Below, in pieces: positions 52,349 to 62,233 of a stretch of DNA of 64,000 bases. Origin of the DNA: Oleispira sp051275515 (GTDB lineage Bacteria > Pseudomonadota > Gammaproteobacteria > Pseudomonadales > Oceanobacteraceae); the NCBI GenBank assembly GCA_051275515.1, contig JBNMOT010000001.1:33160-97159 (forward strand), given 5' to 3'. A program made the position numbers and the translations under genes. The stretch's first letter is position 1. Every line of letters begins with the position of its first letter. The notes under the pieces were generated by a model that saw only the letters and a program-made list of their open reading frames with translations, was not told the DNA's origin and did not search any database.

Positions 52349-53473
52349 ATGACCACTAATCTTGCTAGTAATCGTCCGGATGCAGAAACATTACACGCAT
52401 TTGAAGACGACTTAAATGCCATTCGTGAAGACGCTATGGCGAAGGTGGGTGATAAAGACGCTCGCTACATTCGCAACGTTATTCGTATTCAGCGTGTGGG
52501 TGACATAGCCGGCCGACTTGCGCTGGTATTGGGTTTCTTGCATCCACTATTCTGGGTTGCGGGTGTCGCATTATTAGCGCTGTCTAAAATTTTAGATAAT
52601 ATGGAAATTGGCCATAACGTTATGCACGGCCAATATGATTGGATGAACGATCCTCACATTAATTCTCGAAAATTTGACTGGGATATTTGGGGGGATGGTG
52701 AATCCTGGAAGCGTTATCACAATTATGAACACCACACTTACACCAATATTATTGGCAAAGATCGTGATTATGGTTATGGCTTGTTGCGTTTAAGTGATGA
52801 TATTGGCTGGCGTCCAAAGAACCGCTTTCAGTTTATTACTTATACCTTATTAAGCAGCTTTTTTCAGTTTGGTATTGCGTACCATGAAGTGGCGGGTGAG
52901 CGAATTTTTGCCGGTAAACCAAAAGAAGAGTCCAGCTTGCCGATTAGCCGGGAAGCATTAAAACATTCTTTCTTTGCTAAAATTAAAAAACAGGTTTTTA
53001 AAGAGTACTTATTCTTCCCACTGCTGGCCGCTTTAATATCATGGCCCCTGTTTTTTGCGGTATTAGCAGGTAATATGCTTGCTGAGTTTATTCGCAACTG
53101 GTGGACAGCCAGTGTCATATTCTGTGGCCACTTTACCGAAGATGCGCAAACGTTTGATCAGGCGGAATGTGAAAATGAAACACGCGGTGAATGGTATTAT
53201 CGCCAAATTTTAGGCTCTTCGAACTTTGAAGGCAGCCGAGCCTTTCATATTTTAACCGGACACTTAAGCTGTCAGATTGAGCATCATTTGTTTCCCGATA
53301 TACCTGCCTATCACTATGTTGATATGACAAAGCAAGTTCAGGCGGTGTGTAATAAATATAATATTCCTTACAATACCGGCACGTTTGGCCAGCAGTATTG
53401 GACGGTGGTCAAACGTGTTATTAAATACTCGTTCCCTACCAAAAGTGAGCAGGCGTTGCTGACAAACTTATAG
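52349..53473 (+). CDS. Membrane fatty acid desaturase
   Basis: The 374-residue di-iron enzyme has the three His boxes: HNVMH (about residue 90), HNYEHH (about 128) and QIEHH (about 311), with membrane helices between them. It also keeps GHFTEDA. It inserts double bonds into acyl chains, lowering membrane viscosity, with electrons from the preceding reductase. The pair resembles the DesB-type acyl-CoA desaturase operon of pseudomonads; the regiochemistry is not readable. Confidence 0.93.
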   Translation: MTTNLASNRPDAETLHAFEDDLNAIREDAMAKVGDKDARYIRNVIRIQRVGDIAGRLALVLGFLHPLFWVAGVALLALSKILDNMEIGHNVMHGQYDWMNDPHINSRKFDWDIWGDGESWKRYHNYEHHTYTNIIGKDRDYGYGLLRLSDDIGWRPKNRFQFITYTLLSSFFQFGIAYHEVAGERIFAGKPKEESSLPISREALKHSFFAKIKKQVFKEYLFFPLLAALISWPLFFAVLAGNMLAEFIRNWWTASVIFCGHFTEDAQTFDQAECENETRGEWYYRQILGSSNFEGSRAFHILTGHLSCQIEHHLFPDIPAYHYVDMTKQVQAVCNKYNIPYNTGTFGQQYWTVVKRVIKYSFPTKSEQALLTNL

Positions 53474-53491
53474 TATTAATGCAAATCGATA

Positions 53492-53545
53492 AATCCAAGA
53501 TATAAAAAAGCCACTTCAATGAGTGGCGTTGTTATATCTTGGATT
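53492..53545 (-). terminator. Terminator of tolC inside a longer composite inverted repeat
   Basis: The inner stem GCCACT / AGTGGC is followed on the minus strand by TTTTTT, a good tolC terminator. Around it lies a further perfect 14-bp repeat (AATCCAAGATATAA and its complement, 53492-53505 and 53532-53545), so both strands can fold into one long two-part hairpin. It separates convergent desaturase and tolC. Confidence 0.83.
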
Positions 53546-53560
53546 GAACTCAATAAAAGT

Positions 53561-54856
53561 TTACTTCAACCAAGCATTCAATGCCTGAATATCAGCTTCA
53601 CCTAATGAACCTGCAAAGAACTTCAGGTTTAACAAATCAATAATATAATCATAACGAGCATTGGCATAATCACGCTGAGCACTGAACAAATTACGCTGAG
53701 CATTTAATACTTCAACAATGTTACGAGTACCCACTTGATAGCCTGTTTCAGTGGCTTCTAAGGCGCTCTGCGAAGAAACCGTTGCCCGTTGACGCGCTTT
53801 AACCGTGAGTACATCGGTTTGGACTTTACGATATAGACTGCGAATATTATTTTTAACCGTACGCTGCTGCAAATCTAAATTAGCACTGGCTTCAGTCGAT
53901 CGTGCTGCGGCTTGTTTCGCTCTGGCGTAATTACTGCCTCCTGCAAATAGAGGGATTGTCGCTGAGAATGCGAGAGTGGTATTGGTTGAATCGGTAATCT
54001 GACCATTGCTTACTCTATCGCCGTCGGTGTAGCTCCATTGCGCGTTAATTTGTGGCGCGTAGTTAGACCAGCTCGCTTTACGTGTATATTCTGCGGCGTT
54101 AACACCTTCATGTGCTAGTTGAATACCTGCGTATTTACTTAGGCCCGCTTCAACCCACTCATTGGCGGCTGTCTTAGGGCTAGAGAATTCTACATTAGTA
54201 TTTAACTGAGCAAGATTTTCAAAGCGCTGACCTGTGATTTGTTCCAGTGCTTCGAAGCTAATATCCAATGCCGCTTCTTGGCCAATCAGGTTTGCATACG
54301 ATAAATCGTACGACGCTTCTGCTTCATGCACTTCAGTTATGGCAATCAAGCCCACTTCAAAGCGTTGCTGAGTCTGTTCTAACTGACGCTTAACCGCCGT
54401 TTCTTCGGCGCGAGCCGTATCCAACGTTTCTTCGGCGCGCAGTACGTTGAAATAGGCTTCAGCGCTGCGTAAAATTAATTGCTGTTCACTTAATAAATAT
54501 TCTAAATTAGAAGCATCACCACCGGCTGAAGCGGCTTGGAAGTTGTACCAACTATTCAGGTTAAATAATGTCTGACTAATGGTCGCATTGTAAGAAAAGG
54601 TATCAAAATCAGAGTTACCTGCAGCGGTTTCTATTTCCGATGTGGCTTGATTAGCGCCTATGCTAATTTGAGGAAGCAGTGCTGCGCGCGCTAAACTTAC
54701 TTGGTAGCCACCGGCATCACGCTTTGCTTTAGCCGCTGCCAGCTCAGCATCGTTAGTGAGCGATAGCTGATAAATTTCGTTAAGATCTGCTGCCATAATG
54801 TTACTGGCAAAAAAAGCAGAGGATATTAACGATGTTAGTGCAATAATTTTTTTCAT
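53561..54856 (-). CDS. tolC: TolC family outer membrane efflux channel
   Basis: TolC is the outer-membrane duct of tripartite efflux pumps and type I secretion. The 431-residue protein has a signal peptide ending IMAADL and two structural repeats typical of the family (LARAALLPQIS, QTIFNLN-like SQTLFNLNSW, and SATIPLFAGGS in the second repeat). It ends soon after the second barrel/helix repeat, so it lacks the long C-terminal tail of E. coli TolC. It is divergent from nudF, as in E. coli. Confidence 0.94.
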   Translation of the reverse strand: MKKIIALTSLISSAFFASNIMAADLNEIYQLSLTNDAELAAAKAKRDAGGYQVSLARAALLPQISIGANQATSEIETAAGNSDFDTFSYNATISQTLFNLNSWYNFQAASAGGDASNLEYLLSEQQLILRSAEAYFNVLRAEETLDTARAEETAVKRQLEQTQQRFEVGLIAITEVHEAEASYDLSYANLIGQEAALDISFEALEQITGQRFENLAQLNTNVEFSSPKTAANEWVEAGLSKYAGIQLAHEGVNAAEYTRKASWSNYAPQINAQWSYTDGDRVSNGQITDSTNTTLAFSATIPLFAGGSNYARAKQAAARSTEASANLDLQQRTVKNNIRSLYRKVQTDVLTVKARQRATVSSQSALEATETGYQVGTRNIVEVLNAQRNLFSAQRDYANARYDYIIDLLNLKFFAGSLGEADIQALNAWLK

Positions 54857-55015
54857 AACAAGTTCTCAAGCGGCTTGTAAACAGATTGACCAGAATTTTA
54901 ACAGATTAATCAGTTAATATATGGCTAAATTGTACCGATATTAGCAACACTGCGTTACCGCGGAGTCAATCTTGTAGTTTTATAATATTCCCATTCAGTC
55001 ATATAGTGAATCACA

Positions 55016-55672
55016 ATGTCAGAAATAACCGTCAGTTTTAGTCAAGGTGACTATACAGTAATAGCCAAAAAGTCTTTATATAATGGTTTTTTTAAGATGA
55101 GTCGTTTTGACATACAGCATCGGCTATTTGCGGGGGGAAGTAGTGAAACGTTTAGCCGAGAGGTATTTGAGCGGGGTGAAGCGGCTGCCGTGTTGCTTTA
55201 CGATCCCAATGAAAACGTTGTGGTATTGACTGAGCAGTTCCGCATTGGTGCTGCGTTGGATGCAGCACGTACTTCTCCCTGGTTATTAGAAGTGGTTGCT
55301 GGAATAATTGAAGAAGGTGAGCAAGCCGAAGAGGTGGCGCGTCGTGAAGCGCTCGAAGAAGCGGGGTGTGTCATTAACGATTTAATTCCTATTTCTACTT
55401 ATTGGTCTTCTCCAGGGGGTACTTCAGAAAAAATACATTTGTATTGTGCTTTACTCGATAGTCGAGGCATGGGAGGGATACACGGTCTTGACTATGAGCA
55501 GGAAGATATATTAGTGCGTATGATTCCGTTTGATACCGCTTATGACGGCATTGCCAGCGGGGAGATCAATAACGCTGCGACCATCATTGCTTTGCAGTGG
55601 CTAAAGTTACATCAATCACTATTAAGTCAAGAAAATGAAAGTAAAAGTGATATAGCCAGAAAGACGGTTTAG
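55016..55672 (+). CDS. nudF: ADP-ribose diphosphatase
   Basis: NudF hydrolyses ADP-ribose to AMP and ribose 5-phosphate. The 218-residue protein has a complete Nudix box, GIIEEGEQAEEVARREALEE followed by AGC, and the family-typical FRIGAALDAARTSPWLLEVVAG and YWSSPGGTSEKIHLY. It starts the nudF-yqiB-cpdA-yqiA run seen in E. coli. Confidence 0.95.
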   Translation: MSEITVSFSQGDYTVIAKKSLYNGFFKMSRFDIQHRLFAGGSSETFSREVFERGEAAAVLLYDPNENVVVLTEQFRIGAALDAARTSPWLLEVVAGIIEEGEQAEEVARREALEEAGCVINDLIPISTYWSSPGGTSEKIHLYCALLDSRGMGGIHGLDYEQEDILVRMIPFDTAYDGIASGEINNAATIIALQWLKLHQSLLSQENESKSDIARKTV

Positions 55673-55767
55673 TCTAGTTATTAAATTATATACGTCTTTC
55701 CTCTAGGCAATATGCACGCTTTTCGTTAGTGTGACGGATGAATATGAAAAAATAGAAGGATCAAGGT

Positions 55768-56241
55768 ATGGCATTAAATCGCCGCTATGTGCCCGATTTA
55801 AAGAAAATGGCTGCGGCTTGTGAAGGAAATTACATTCGCTTGAAGAAGCTAATGCCTGATTTTGAGCTGGGTTATGAAAAGTCATTTTTTATTAGTGGCG
55901 ATTTGCTGACTGAGATCTCTGAATATGAAGCTCGAATACATTTAAAAGTCATTGAAAGTTTTCCTTACACGTCGACCATTGAAGTTGTGCAAAGGGGTCT
56001 TTCCCCAGGCTGGATTAAGCCACCTTGTATGCTTGTGCGCATATACCATGACGCTCGCTCGGCTGAAGTGACGAGTTATCAGAATCAAAAATGTATTCAA
56101 GGAACATACCAATATCCTAATTCGCAAATGCGGATGCCTGACGAAAAAGCTCAACTCAATCAATTTTTAGCTGAATGGCTTACCCATTGCCTTAAATATG
56201 GTCATGCAGAAGTGGCATTAGATTTTTCACCATTACGTTGA
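55768..56241 (+). CDS. yqiB: DUF1249 (YqiB) family protein
   Basis: The 157-residue protein matches the YqiB family in length, start (RYVPDLKKMAAACEGNYIRLKKLMPD) and place between nudF and cpdA. Function is unknown. There is no signal peptide or membrane segment. Confidence 0.9.
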   Translation: MALNRRYVPDLKKMAAACEGNYIRLKKLMPDFELGYEKSFFISGDLLTEISEYEARIHLKVIESFPYTSTIEVVQRGLSPGWIKPPCMLVRIYHDARSAEVTSYQNQKCIQGTYQYPNSQMRMPDEKAQLNQFLAEWLTHCLKYGHAEVALDFSPLR

Positions 56242-56333
56242 TGGTTCGTGAATCGAATAAAATGTGATGTAATTCTTAAAACGTTTTAACAATAGCCTAT
56301 ACAGTAAGAGAATGTTTTAGAAAGTATAGATAT

Positions 56334-57158
56334 GTGAACACGGAGCGCCAATTGTATTTGCTAGATAATGAAAGACCCATTCAATTTATTCAGATAACGG
56401 ATACGCATTTAGTCGAAGCGGTGGATGGCTATTTGATGGGACTAGAAACTCAAAATAGCCTAGAGCATGTGTTAAGCAGTGTTCAATCTGAAAATGATGA
56501 TTTCGATTTTTTTGTGATGTCGGGTGATTTATCACAAGATGGTTCGCTTGCTTCTTATCAGAGACTGAGAGAATCACTCGCGCCTTTTAACGTGCCATCA
56601 TTCTGGTTTCCTGGAAACCACGATGACATGTCCAGCATGAAGGCTGTTTGCCAAAATACCGAGCATTTAGAAAGCATAATTCGCACGCCCTATTGGCAGC
56701 TCGTATTGTTGAACTCTCAAGTTGAAGGCGAAGTTTTTGGCAACTTAGCCGATAATCAGTTCGAGCTTTTGGAGCGTGCTTTAACGGAACGTCCCGACTT
56801 GCATACCTTGATTAGCCTTCACCATCATCCGATTCCAATGGAAAGTGGTTGGATGGATAAAGTCGGCTTAAAAAATGGCGAAAAACTGATGGATATTGCC
56901 CGTAAATATCCCCAGGTAAAGTGTATTCTATGGGGTCATGTTCATCAGGAAAGCGATCGTATCGTTGACGGTATTCGTATGCTGTCTACCCCTTCCACTT
57001 GTGTCCAGTTTACCCCAAAATCGATCAATTTTAATATTGATATGCTCGCCCCAGGCTATCGTCGTTTACAATTGAATCATAATGGTTCGATTGAAACGGA
57101 GATATTACGGGTAAAAGGTATTGAGTTTGAACTTGATTTGTCCGTTAAAGGATACTGA
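56334..57158 (+). CDS. cpdA: 3',5'-cyclic-AMP phosphodiesterase
   Basis: CpdA lowers cAMP. The 274-residue calcineurin-like enzyme has the metal-binding series: ITDTHLV (Asp-x-His), SGDLSQDG (Gly-Asp), PGNHDD (Gly-Asn-His-Asp), HHHP and GHVHQ. It begins with GTG. It lies 92 bp after yqiB and 32 bp before yqiA, as in E. coli. Confidence 0.94.
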   Translation: MNTERQLYLLDNERPIQFIQITDTHLVEAVDGYLMGLETQNSLEHVLSSVQSENDDFDFFVMSGDLSQDGSLASYQRLRESLAPFNVPSFWFPGNHDDMSSMKAVCQNTEHLESIIRTPYWQLVLLNSQVEGEVFGNLADNQFELLERALTERPDLHTLISLHHHPIPMESGWMDKVGLKNGEKLMDIARKYPQVKCILWGHVHQESDRIVDGIRMLSTPSTCVQFTPKSINFNIDMLAPGYRRLQLNHNGSIETEILRVKGIEFELDLSVKGY

Positions 57159-57190
57159 AAACATTTAATAAGGTTACCCCTCTCATTATC

Positions 57191-57790
57191 ATGATACTTC
57201 CTCGTAATATTGCCTGTGTTTATTTACACGGTTTTCTAAGCTCTCCAAAATCTAAAAAAGCCCAAGAATTAATGCAATTTTTCGCTGACCATCAAATGCA
57301 ACATCAGCTGTGTGTGCCGACCTTATCGTTTGAGCCCTCAGTCGCAATTCAACAAGCGCAGAATGCGATTCATAAGCTGAAGCAGCAACAGGGAGTTGAT
57401 CAGGTGTTTGTGATGGGAAGTTCATTAGGTGGCTTTTATGCGACGTATATTGCTGAACAAGAGAATATAAAAGCAGTATTGATTAATCCTGCGGTTCGTC
57501 CATATGAACTCTTTGATAAGTACTTGGGGCCTAATCAACACTTCTATGATGGTAAAACGTATATGTTGGAGTTGAAACATATTGAACAACTGCAAGCGCT
57601 AAACATCGAGGAACTGAATAGGCCTAGCGATCAGCTGTTATTATTACAAACAGGTGATGAAACTTTGGACTATCGATTGGCACTCGAAAAATACAATGAC
57701 TGCCCCAGCGTTATAGAACCTGGTGGCAACCATAGCTATGAGGGCTTTAGGCAAAGGCTATTATCTATATTTTATTTTATTCAGCGCTAA
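57191..57790 (+). CDS. yqiA: YqiA/YcfP alpha/beta-fold esterase
   Basis: The 199-residue alpha/beta hydrolase has the nucleophile Ser in MGSSLGGF, YLHGFLSSPKS near the N-terminus, and a late His in GGNHSYEGF. YqiA shows acyl-ester hydrolase activity in E. coli. In E. coli parE follows directly; here more than 4 kb separate them. Confidence 0.93.
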   Translation: MILPRNIACVYLHGFLSSPKSKKAQELMQFFADHQMQHQLCVPTLSFEPSVAIQQAQNAIHKLKQQQGVDQVFVMGSSLGGFYATYIAEQENIKAVLINPAVRPYELFDKYLGPNQHFYDGKTYMLELKHIEQLQALNIEELNRPSDQLLLLQTGDETLDYRLALEKYNDCPSVIEPGGNHSYEGFRQRLLSIFYFIQR

Positions 57791-57796
57791 CGGTGT

Positions 57797-58306
57797 TTAG
57801 CGTTTTACTGTGATTCGGTTGTTCATATCACGACTTTTTCGAATGAGTTCGTTGCCTCCTTCAGGCAGGTTGGATTTGGCAAGGCGGTCATACAAGACAA
57901 TATTGACCGTTGCGGCAAGATTCAAGCATCCGTGAGTTGGGATATAAACAACACTATCCGCTTTATTGACGACTTTTTGCTTTACGCTTCCATCTTCAGG
58001 GCCAAAAATATAAAAAGCATTTTCTGGATGCTGAAAATTCGCTAACGATTCGGCATTCTCTGCCAGTTCAATGACTACAATTTTAGCCCCTTTTGGGGCA
58101 CTTTCTAATAAACACTCAACGCTAGTAAGAGGAATTTTTATGCTTTGACGTTGGGTATCAGTACAGAATGCCGCTGCGCGGTCATAGCGAATACCCGTAT
58201 ATAAAATACGGTCGGCCCGAAAGCATCCAGCGGCTCTTAGAACGGCGCCGACATTGGTTGGACTTTTAGGATTACTAAGGCCGAGGGTGACTGTAGAGTG
58301 GCTCAT
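57797..58306 (-). CDS. TrmH (SPOUT) family RNA methyltransferase
   Basis: The 169-residue protein is of the SPOUT/TrmH fold: LGLSNPKSPTNVGAVLRAAGCF, FYIFGPEDGSVKQ and VYIPTHGCLNLAATVNIVLYDRL are the three conserved SAM-pocket segments. The target RNA (probably tRNA or rRNA) cannot be fixed. It converges on yqiA with a 6-bp gap. Confidence 0.9.
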   Translation of the reverse strand: MSHSTVTLGLSNPKSPTNVGAVLRAAGCFRADRILYTGIRYDRAAAFCTDTQRQSIKIPLTSVECLLESAPKGAKIVVIELAENAESLANFQHPENAFYIFGPEDGSVKQKVVNKADSVVYIPTHGCLNLAATVNIVLYDRLAKSNLPEGGNELIRKSRDMNNRITVKR

Positions 58307-58503
58307 TCAGGAGTGCATCTCGTATTTATGCGATTAAGGAATAACAACAATTGCTTGTGTATTATAATACATTCTTAAGATTATTATCGAACAGTAAAAG
58401 CAGCGTAAAGACCGTTCATGGACGCATAGAAGTAGTGATGGATCACTCCAGATCTGATGCCCTATGCTAATCTTAATTTATATTTATTGTTTGCGAAAGA
58501 TCT

Positions 58504-61047
58504 ATGTTGTCTAAGGAAAGGTTAAAACAGTCATTAGCATACCTATTGCTTGCCATGTTGATTATGTTGATTTATCAGTATGTTATTTCTATTTCTGATC
58601 CTACGCAAAATGCTCTACAAAGTGGGCAGAAGGGTTTTCAAATTGATGAAGCTTTTTTAATTGATGTAAGCCAAGAGCTGACATTGGATCAGCTCTTGGC
58701 TGATAAGTCATCGTTAGTGAAGCAGCCGCTTAGTGAGATACCTTGGAGTTTTACTCAGCAAGCCTATTGGGTTCATCTTGTTATTCGTAATAACAATCAG
58801 CATGGCGTTGATATCGTTAGTCATTTCTCAAATCCTATGCTCGAGCAGTTGACCGTGTATCAAGTGTTAAACAATAAACGGGTCAAAGAAAAAAAATTAG
58901 GGTGGCAGCTATCTGATCTTAATAGATTGAATCGCAGTATTCCGTCGTATGAAATGAGAATTGAGCAAACAGAAACGGTTGAACTATATATTCGTATTGC
59001 CACGGAAGGTATTGCAAAAACACCGATCAATTTATACCTTAAAGATGATTTTTATAGCTTAGTACGGTTTACATTTCTGATTTGGGGAAGTTTTGTAGGT
59101 ATCTTAATTGCGATGGCTTTATATAATTTAGTCTTATATTTAGGATTAAAAGACAACGTATATTTATTATACATAGGCTACATCACTTCAATACTGATGA
59201 TGTTAGGCGTCGTGATTGGTTTTGGTCATTATATTTGGCCAGAAGGTATTCTAAAAATATTTCGTGAAAATATAGTAGCAGTAAATGTTTTAGTAATGAT
59301 ATTTGCGTTGTCTTTTGCGATGTCATTTTTCAATGCCCGTAAAAATAAAACGCGAACAGTTAAATTTTGCAGTGGTTATCTCATTTATCTTATTGTGTTT
59401 TCTTTTATTAGTCTGTTTTTACCAGAATATATAGCCGCGCCTATTTTCTTTTTTAGTATGGCGCTTCTATATCCCGCCATTGTATTTCTGGTCGTACAGC
59501 AATATAAAATTAATCATCTATGGGCAACGCTATATATAGTTTCATGGGTGCCGCTTATCATAGGAGCCACTCTTCAACCGATGGGTTTAATCGGTGTCAT
59601 TAACGATTCATTTATAATTCACCATGCTCTAATGATTGGCGTATTATTTGAAATCATCATAATGGCTATGGCTCTCGCGCGTCGCATGCAATATAAAAAA
59701 GAGAAAGCCATGCACGATGCAACTCATGAACCTGAGACTCACTTGGCTAATACTCATTTACTAGAAATTAAAATGAAAGAATTGTTGGATAATGATACTG
59801 ACTTTGCCGTTTGTATTATTCAAATAACAAATTTATCAAGTTTATTACCCTATATAAGCAATGCCGATATTAATAACCTAACGCTAAGGGTTGCTCATAC
59901 TATAGAAAGAACACTATGTTATAAAGATAACTTTATGGTATTAGAATATAAAAAAAATAAAACCATCAAGCTAGCAAAAATCAATGAAGATATTTTTGCA
60001 GTTCTTATTGATGTGACTTCTACTTCGTACAAAGAGCAGGAGTGCTTAAAAACGCAACTGACATTCTTTCAGGACGGTATGGAGAAAGGCGTGCAGGTTG
60101 GAAAATTGTTTATTAATCTTTCAGCCAGTATTGGTATTTCTCTTTTAGAACAGCAGAAAGCAGGGGCGCCGTCCGATCTTATCAAACAGGCTTATCAAGC
60201 ATTAGAGAAGGGAAGGCGAGAAAATATACAGTTCTCAGTGTACCTTCAAGAAGAATCCTTGAATGTTGCCAAGAGATTAGAATTAGCGTCAGATTTACAA
60301 CAAGCGCTTAGAAATAATGAATTAGAACTCTTTCACCAACCACAAATTGATATAGATAAGAATAGAGTAGATGGTTCGGAAGTATTATTACGTTGGCAGC
60401 ATAATAGTTATGGATTTATTGCTCCTGATGTTTTTATTACACTGGCGGAAGATACGGGTATTATTAACGAGTTGACATTGTGGGTTGTGAATAGAGCTTG
60501 TCGTGACTTAGAAGAAATAATTACCTTGGGTTATGAAAATTATAATGTATCGGTTAATATCAGCGGTAAAGATATCTCAGAACCGAACTTCTTAACTCAC
60601 ATTAAAACAATAATTAATCAGTATGACATTCCTCTTTCCAGTTTGACATTCGAGTTGACAGAATCGGTAATGGTTATTGATTTTAATCACCTGAGTTACA
60701 TAATGAATGAGCTAGCCTCAATGGGTATACACGTTGCCATTGATGATTATGGAACAGGGTACTCGTCATTGTTATATATTTCACAGTTACCTTTTAATGA
60801 ACTTAAGATTGATAAAAGCTTTATTATGAATCTAGAAAGTTCAGAGCGAGATTTAACTATTGTTAGAACAACAATTGAGATGGCTAAAAATCTAGGTTTA
60901 AAGATTGTTGCAGAAGGAATAGAATCTAAAGCGATAGAGATAATATTAAAACGTCATGGTTGTAACATACTTCAGGGTTACTATTATCAAAAGCCAGTAG
61001 AGTTCAGGCAATATTTATCTTGGTTAGCTCAATATCAGAATAACTAG
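58504..61047 (+). CDS. 7TM-DISM sensor with degenerate GGDEF and EAL domain
   Basis: The 847-residue protein has an N-terminal membrane anchor (about 10-28), a periplasmic 7TMR-DISMED2-type domain (about 45-165), seven membrane helices (about 185-395), a GGDEF-like domain (about 420-565) and an EAL domain (about 590-840). The GGDEF motif reads NEDIF, so diguanylate cyclase activity is unlikely. The EAL signature reads EVLLR, and NISG, ELTES, DDYGTGYSS, KIDKSFI and EGIES carry the usual catalytic Glu/Asn/Asp/Lys residues, so it is probably an active c-di-GMP phosphodiesterase. It is AT-rich relative to its neighbours. Confidence 0.92.
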   Translation: MLSKERLKQSLAYLLLAMLIMLIYQYVISISDPTQNALQSGQKGFQIDEAFLIDVSQELTLDQLLADKSSLVKQPLSEIPWSFTQQAYWVHLVIRNNNQHGVDIVSHFSNPMLEQLTVYQVLNNKRVKEKKLGWQLSDLNRLNRSIPSYEMRIEQTETVELYIRIATEGIAKTPINLYLKDDFYSLVRFTFLIWGSFVGILIAMALYNLVLYLGLKDNVYLLYIGYITSILMMLGVVIGFGHYIWPEGILKIFRENIVAVNVLVMIFALSFAMSFFNARKNKTRTVKFCSGYLIYLIVFSFISLFLPEYIAAPIFFFSMALLYPAIVFLVVQQYKINHLWATLYIVSWVPLIIGATLQPMGLIGVINDSFIIHHALMIGVLFEIIIMAMALARRMQYKKEKAMHDATHEPETHLANTHLLEIKMKELLDNDTDFAVCIIQITNLSSLLPYISNADINNLTLRVAHTIERTLCYKDNFMVLEYKKNKTIKLAKINEDIFAVLIDVTSTSYKEQECLKTQLTFFQDGMEKGVQVGKLFINLSASIGISLLEQQKAGAPSDLIKQAYQALEKGRRENIQFSVYLQEESLNVAKRLELASDLQQALRNNELELFHQPQIDIDKNRVDGSEVLLRWQHNSYGFIAPDVFITLAEDTGIINELTLWVVNRACRDLEEIITLGYENYNVSVNISGKDISEPNFLTHIKTIINQYDIPLSSLTFELTESVMVIDFNHLSYIMNELASMGIHVAIDDYGTGYSSLLYISQLPFNELKIDKSFIMNLESSERDLTIVRTTIEMAKNLGLKIVAEGIESKAIEIILKRHGCNILQGYYYQKPVEFRQYLSWLAQYQNN

Positions 61048-61232
61048 AAAAAGGGGTTGTAAATATTGATCATAATGTAAGGTATATCGCCCTCTGGTAT
61101 TGTTTGTCCATTATGAAGGGTAGAGACAAAGTTCCAAGTGTCTAGATACTTATCTTGACCCCAAATATTCACAATCGTCCTTTTTTATAAAATATTAATA
61201 TGGTAGACCTCGTGGCTGTATAGCTTAAACAT

Positions 61233-61736
61233 CTAAATATTTCTTGAATCATATGCCCAATGTAAAAGGGCTTGTCGTTGCTTTTTTCGACAGCTGTAAT
61301 CATAGGGCTCACAGTACTTTTTAACGGCTCCAGAATGTCGCCTAAAAGCAAACCAACGTTTTATCTGACGCATATCTTCAGTTTCTGTCCTGCGTCCCAT
61401 GTAGTATCTGCAATACCATTGAAACCATCCTCTAGGATCTTGCTGATGAATCCAACCTTTCTTGACCCATTCCGATAACGGCTGCGAGGCATCAACTGAA
61501 AAATAGTTAAGGCTTATATCTTTCTTAAGAGGACTCAATTTAGCATGAGCAAACCAAGCTTTAGGGAACTCATCTTGGCAATCATTTAGATATTTCCCCC
61601 CAAAGATGCCAAGTTCTAGCATTTCCTTAGGGGTTAGCTCGGGAGAAAATTTATCATCAAAATTTTCCCCTACAGGCATTTCCAAATGATAGACATAATC
61701 TTTTTGCATTTTATCGTTTACAACGATCTCTTTCAT
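61233..61736 (-). CDS. Conserved hypothetical protein
   Basis: I recall this type as a conserved protein in many bacteria, and in some algae and plants, but without a known function. The 167-residue protein has FGGKYLNDCQDEFPKAWFAHAKLSP, LNYFSVDASQPLSEWVKKGWIHQQDPRGWFQWYCRYYMGRR and RQALLHWAYDSR; it is rich in Trp and Arg. The ATG at 61736 is used because an AG-rich site precedes it. It has no signal peptide. Confidence 0.82.
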   Translation of the reverse strand: MKEIVVNDKMQKDYVYHLEMPVGENFDDKFSPELTPKEMLELGIFGGKYLNDCQDEFPKAWFAHAKLSPLKKDISLNYFSVDASQPLSEWVKKGWIHQQDPRGWFQWYCRYYMGRRTETEDMRQIKRWFAFRRHSGAVKKYCEPYDYSCRKKQRQALLHWAYDSRNI

Positions 61737-62233
61737 AACAACTCTCATCTATATCTCGATAATAAACGCCCACTTCCCAAAGCAAGAACGTCTTATTATT
61801 AGATCATTTAACGTCGTAAAGAGCCATTATTGCGCTAAAGCGGTTATCTCTGACAAGGTTCAAACGGGTTGTGTAGCAAAAAATATAACATGAGGATTTT
61901 AGCGCTATTCATCGGTTTATCGGCTATTGCTGCCGTCGTGTTTGAAGTATGTCAGTAGAAATAAGGGTAAATCTTATTTTGTGGTAAAAATCAGGTAGGT
62001 ATCATTATTGTATTCTTTCCCTATATTTCGAGTCTTTGGATGTTATGTTAGTTATCAATGGAGAATTTCGACACCGCTATTGTGTCGCTTTCACCCGATA
62101 TTGCACTATCTGGGTACTTTAACTCTCTGAAAGGTAAGCATTTCTATTTTTGATCTAGGAATTATTAGCGGCCTCAGTATACTGGATGCAAAATTCTATC
62201 CGCGTTACTCACCATCAGGGGATAAAGGCATAA
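61737..62233. other. Gap upstream of parE
   Basis: These 497 bp hold the divergent promoters of the hypothetical gene and parE. A 22-codon hydrophobic frame (ATG 61890-61892, stop 61956-61958) is the only open frame worth noting. I see no terminator or repeat. Confidence 0.55.
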
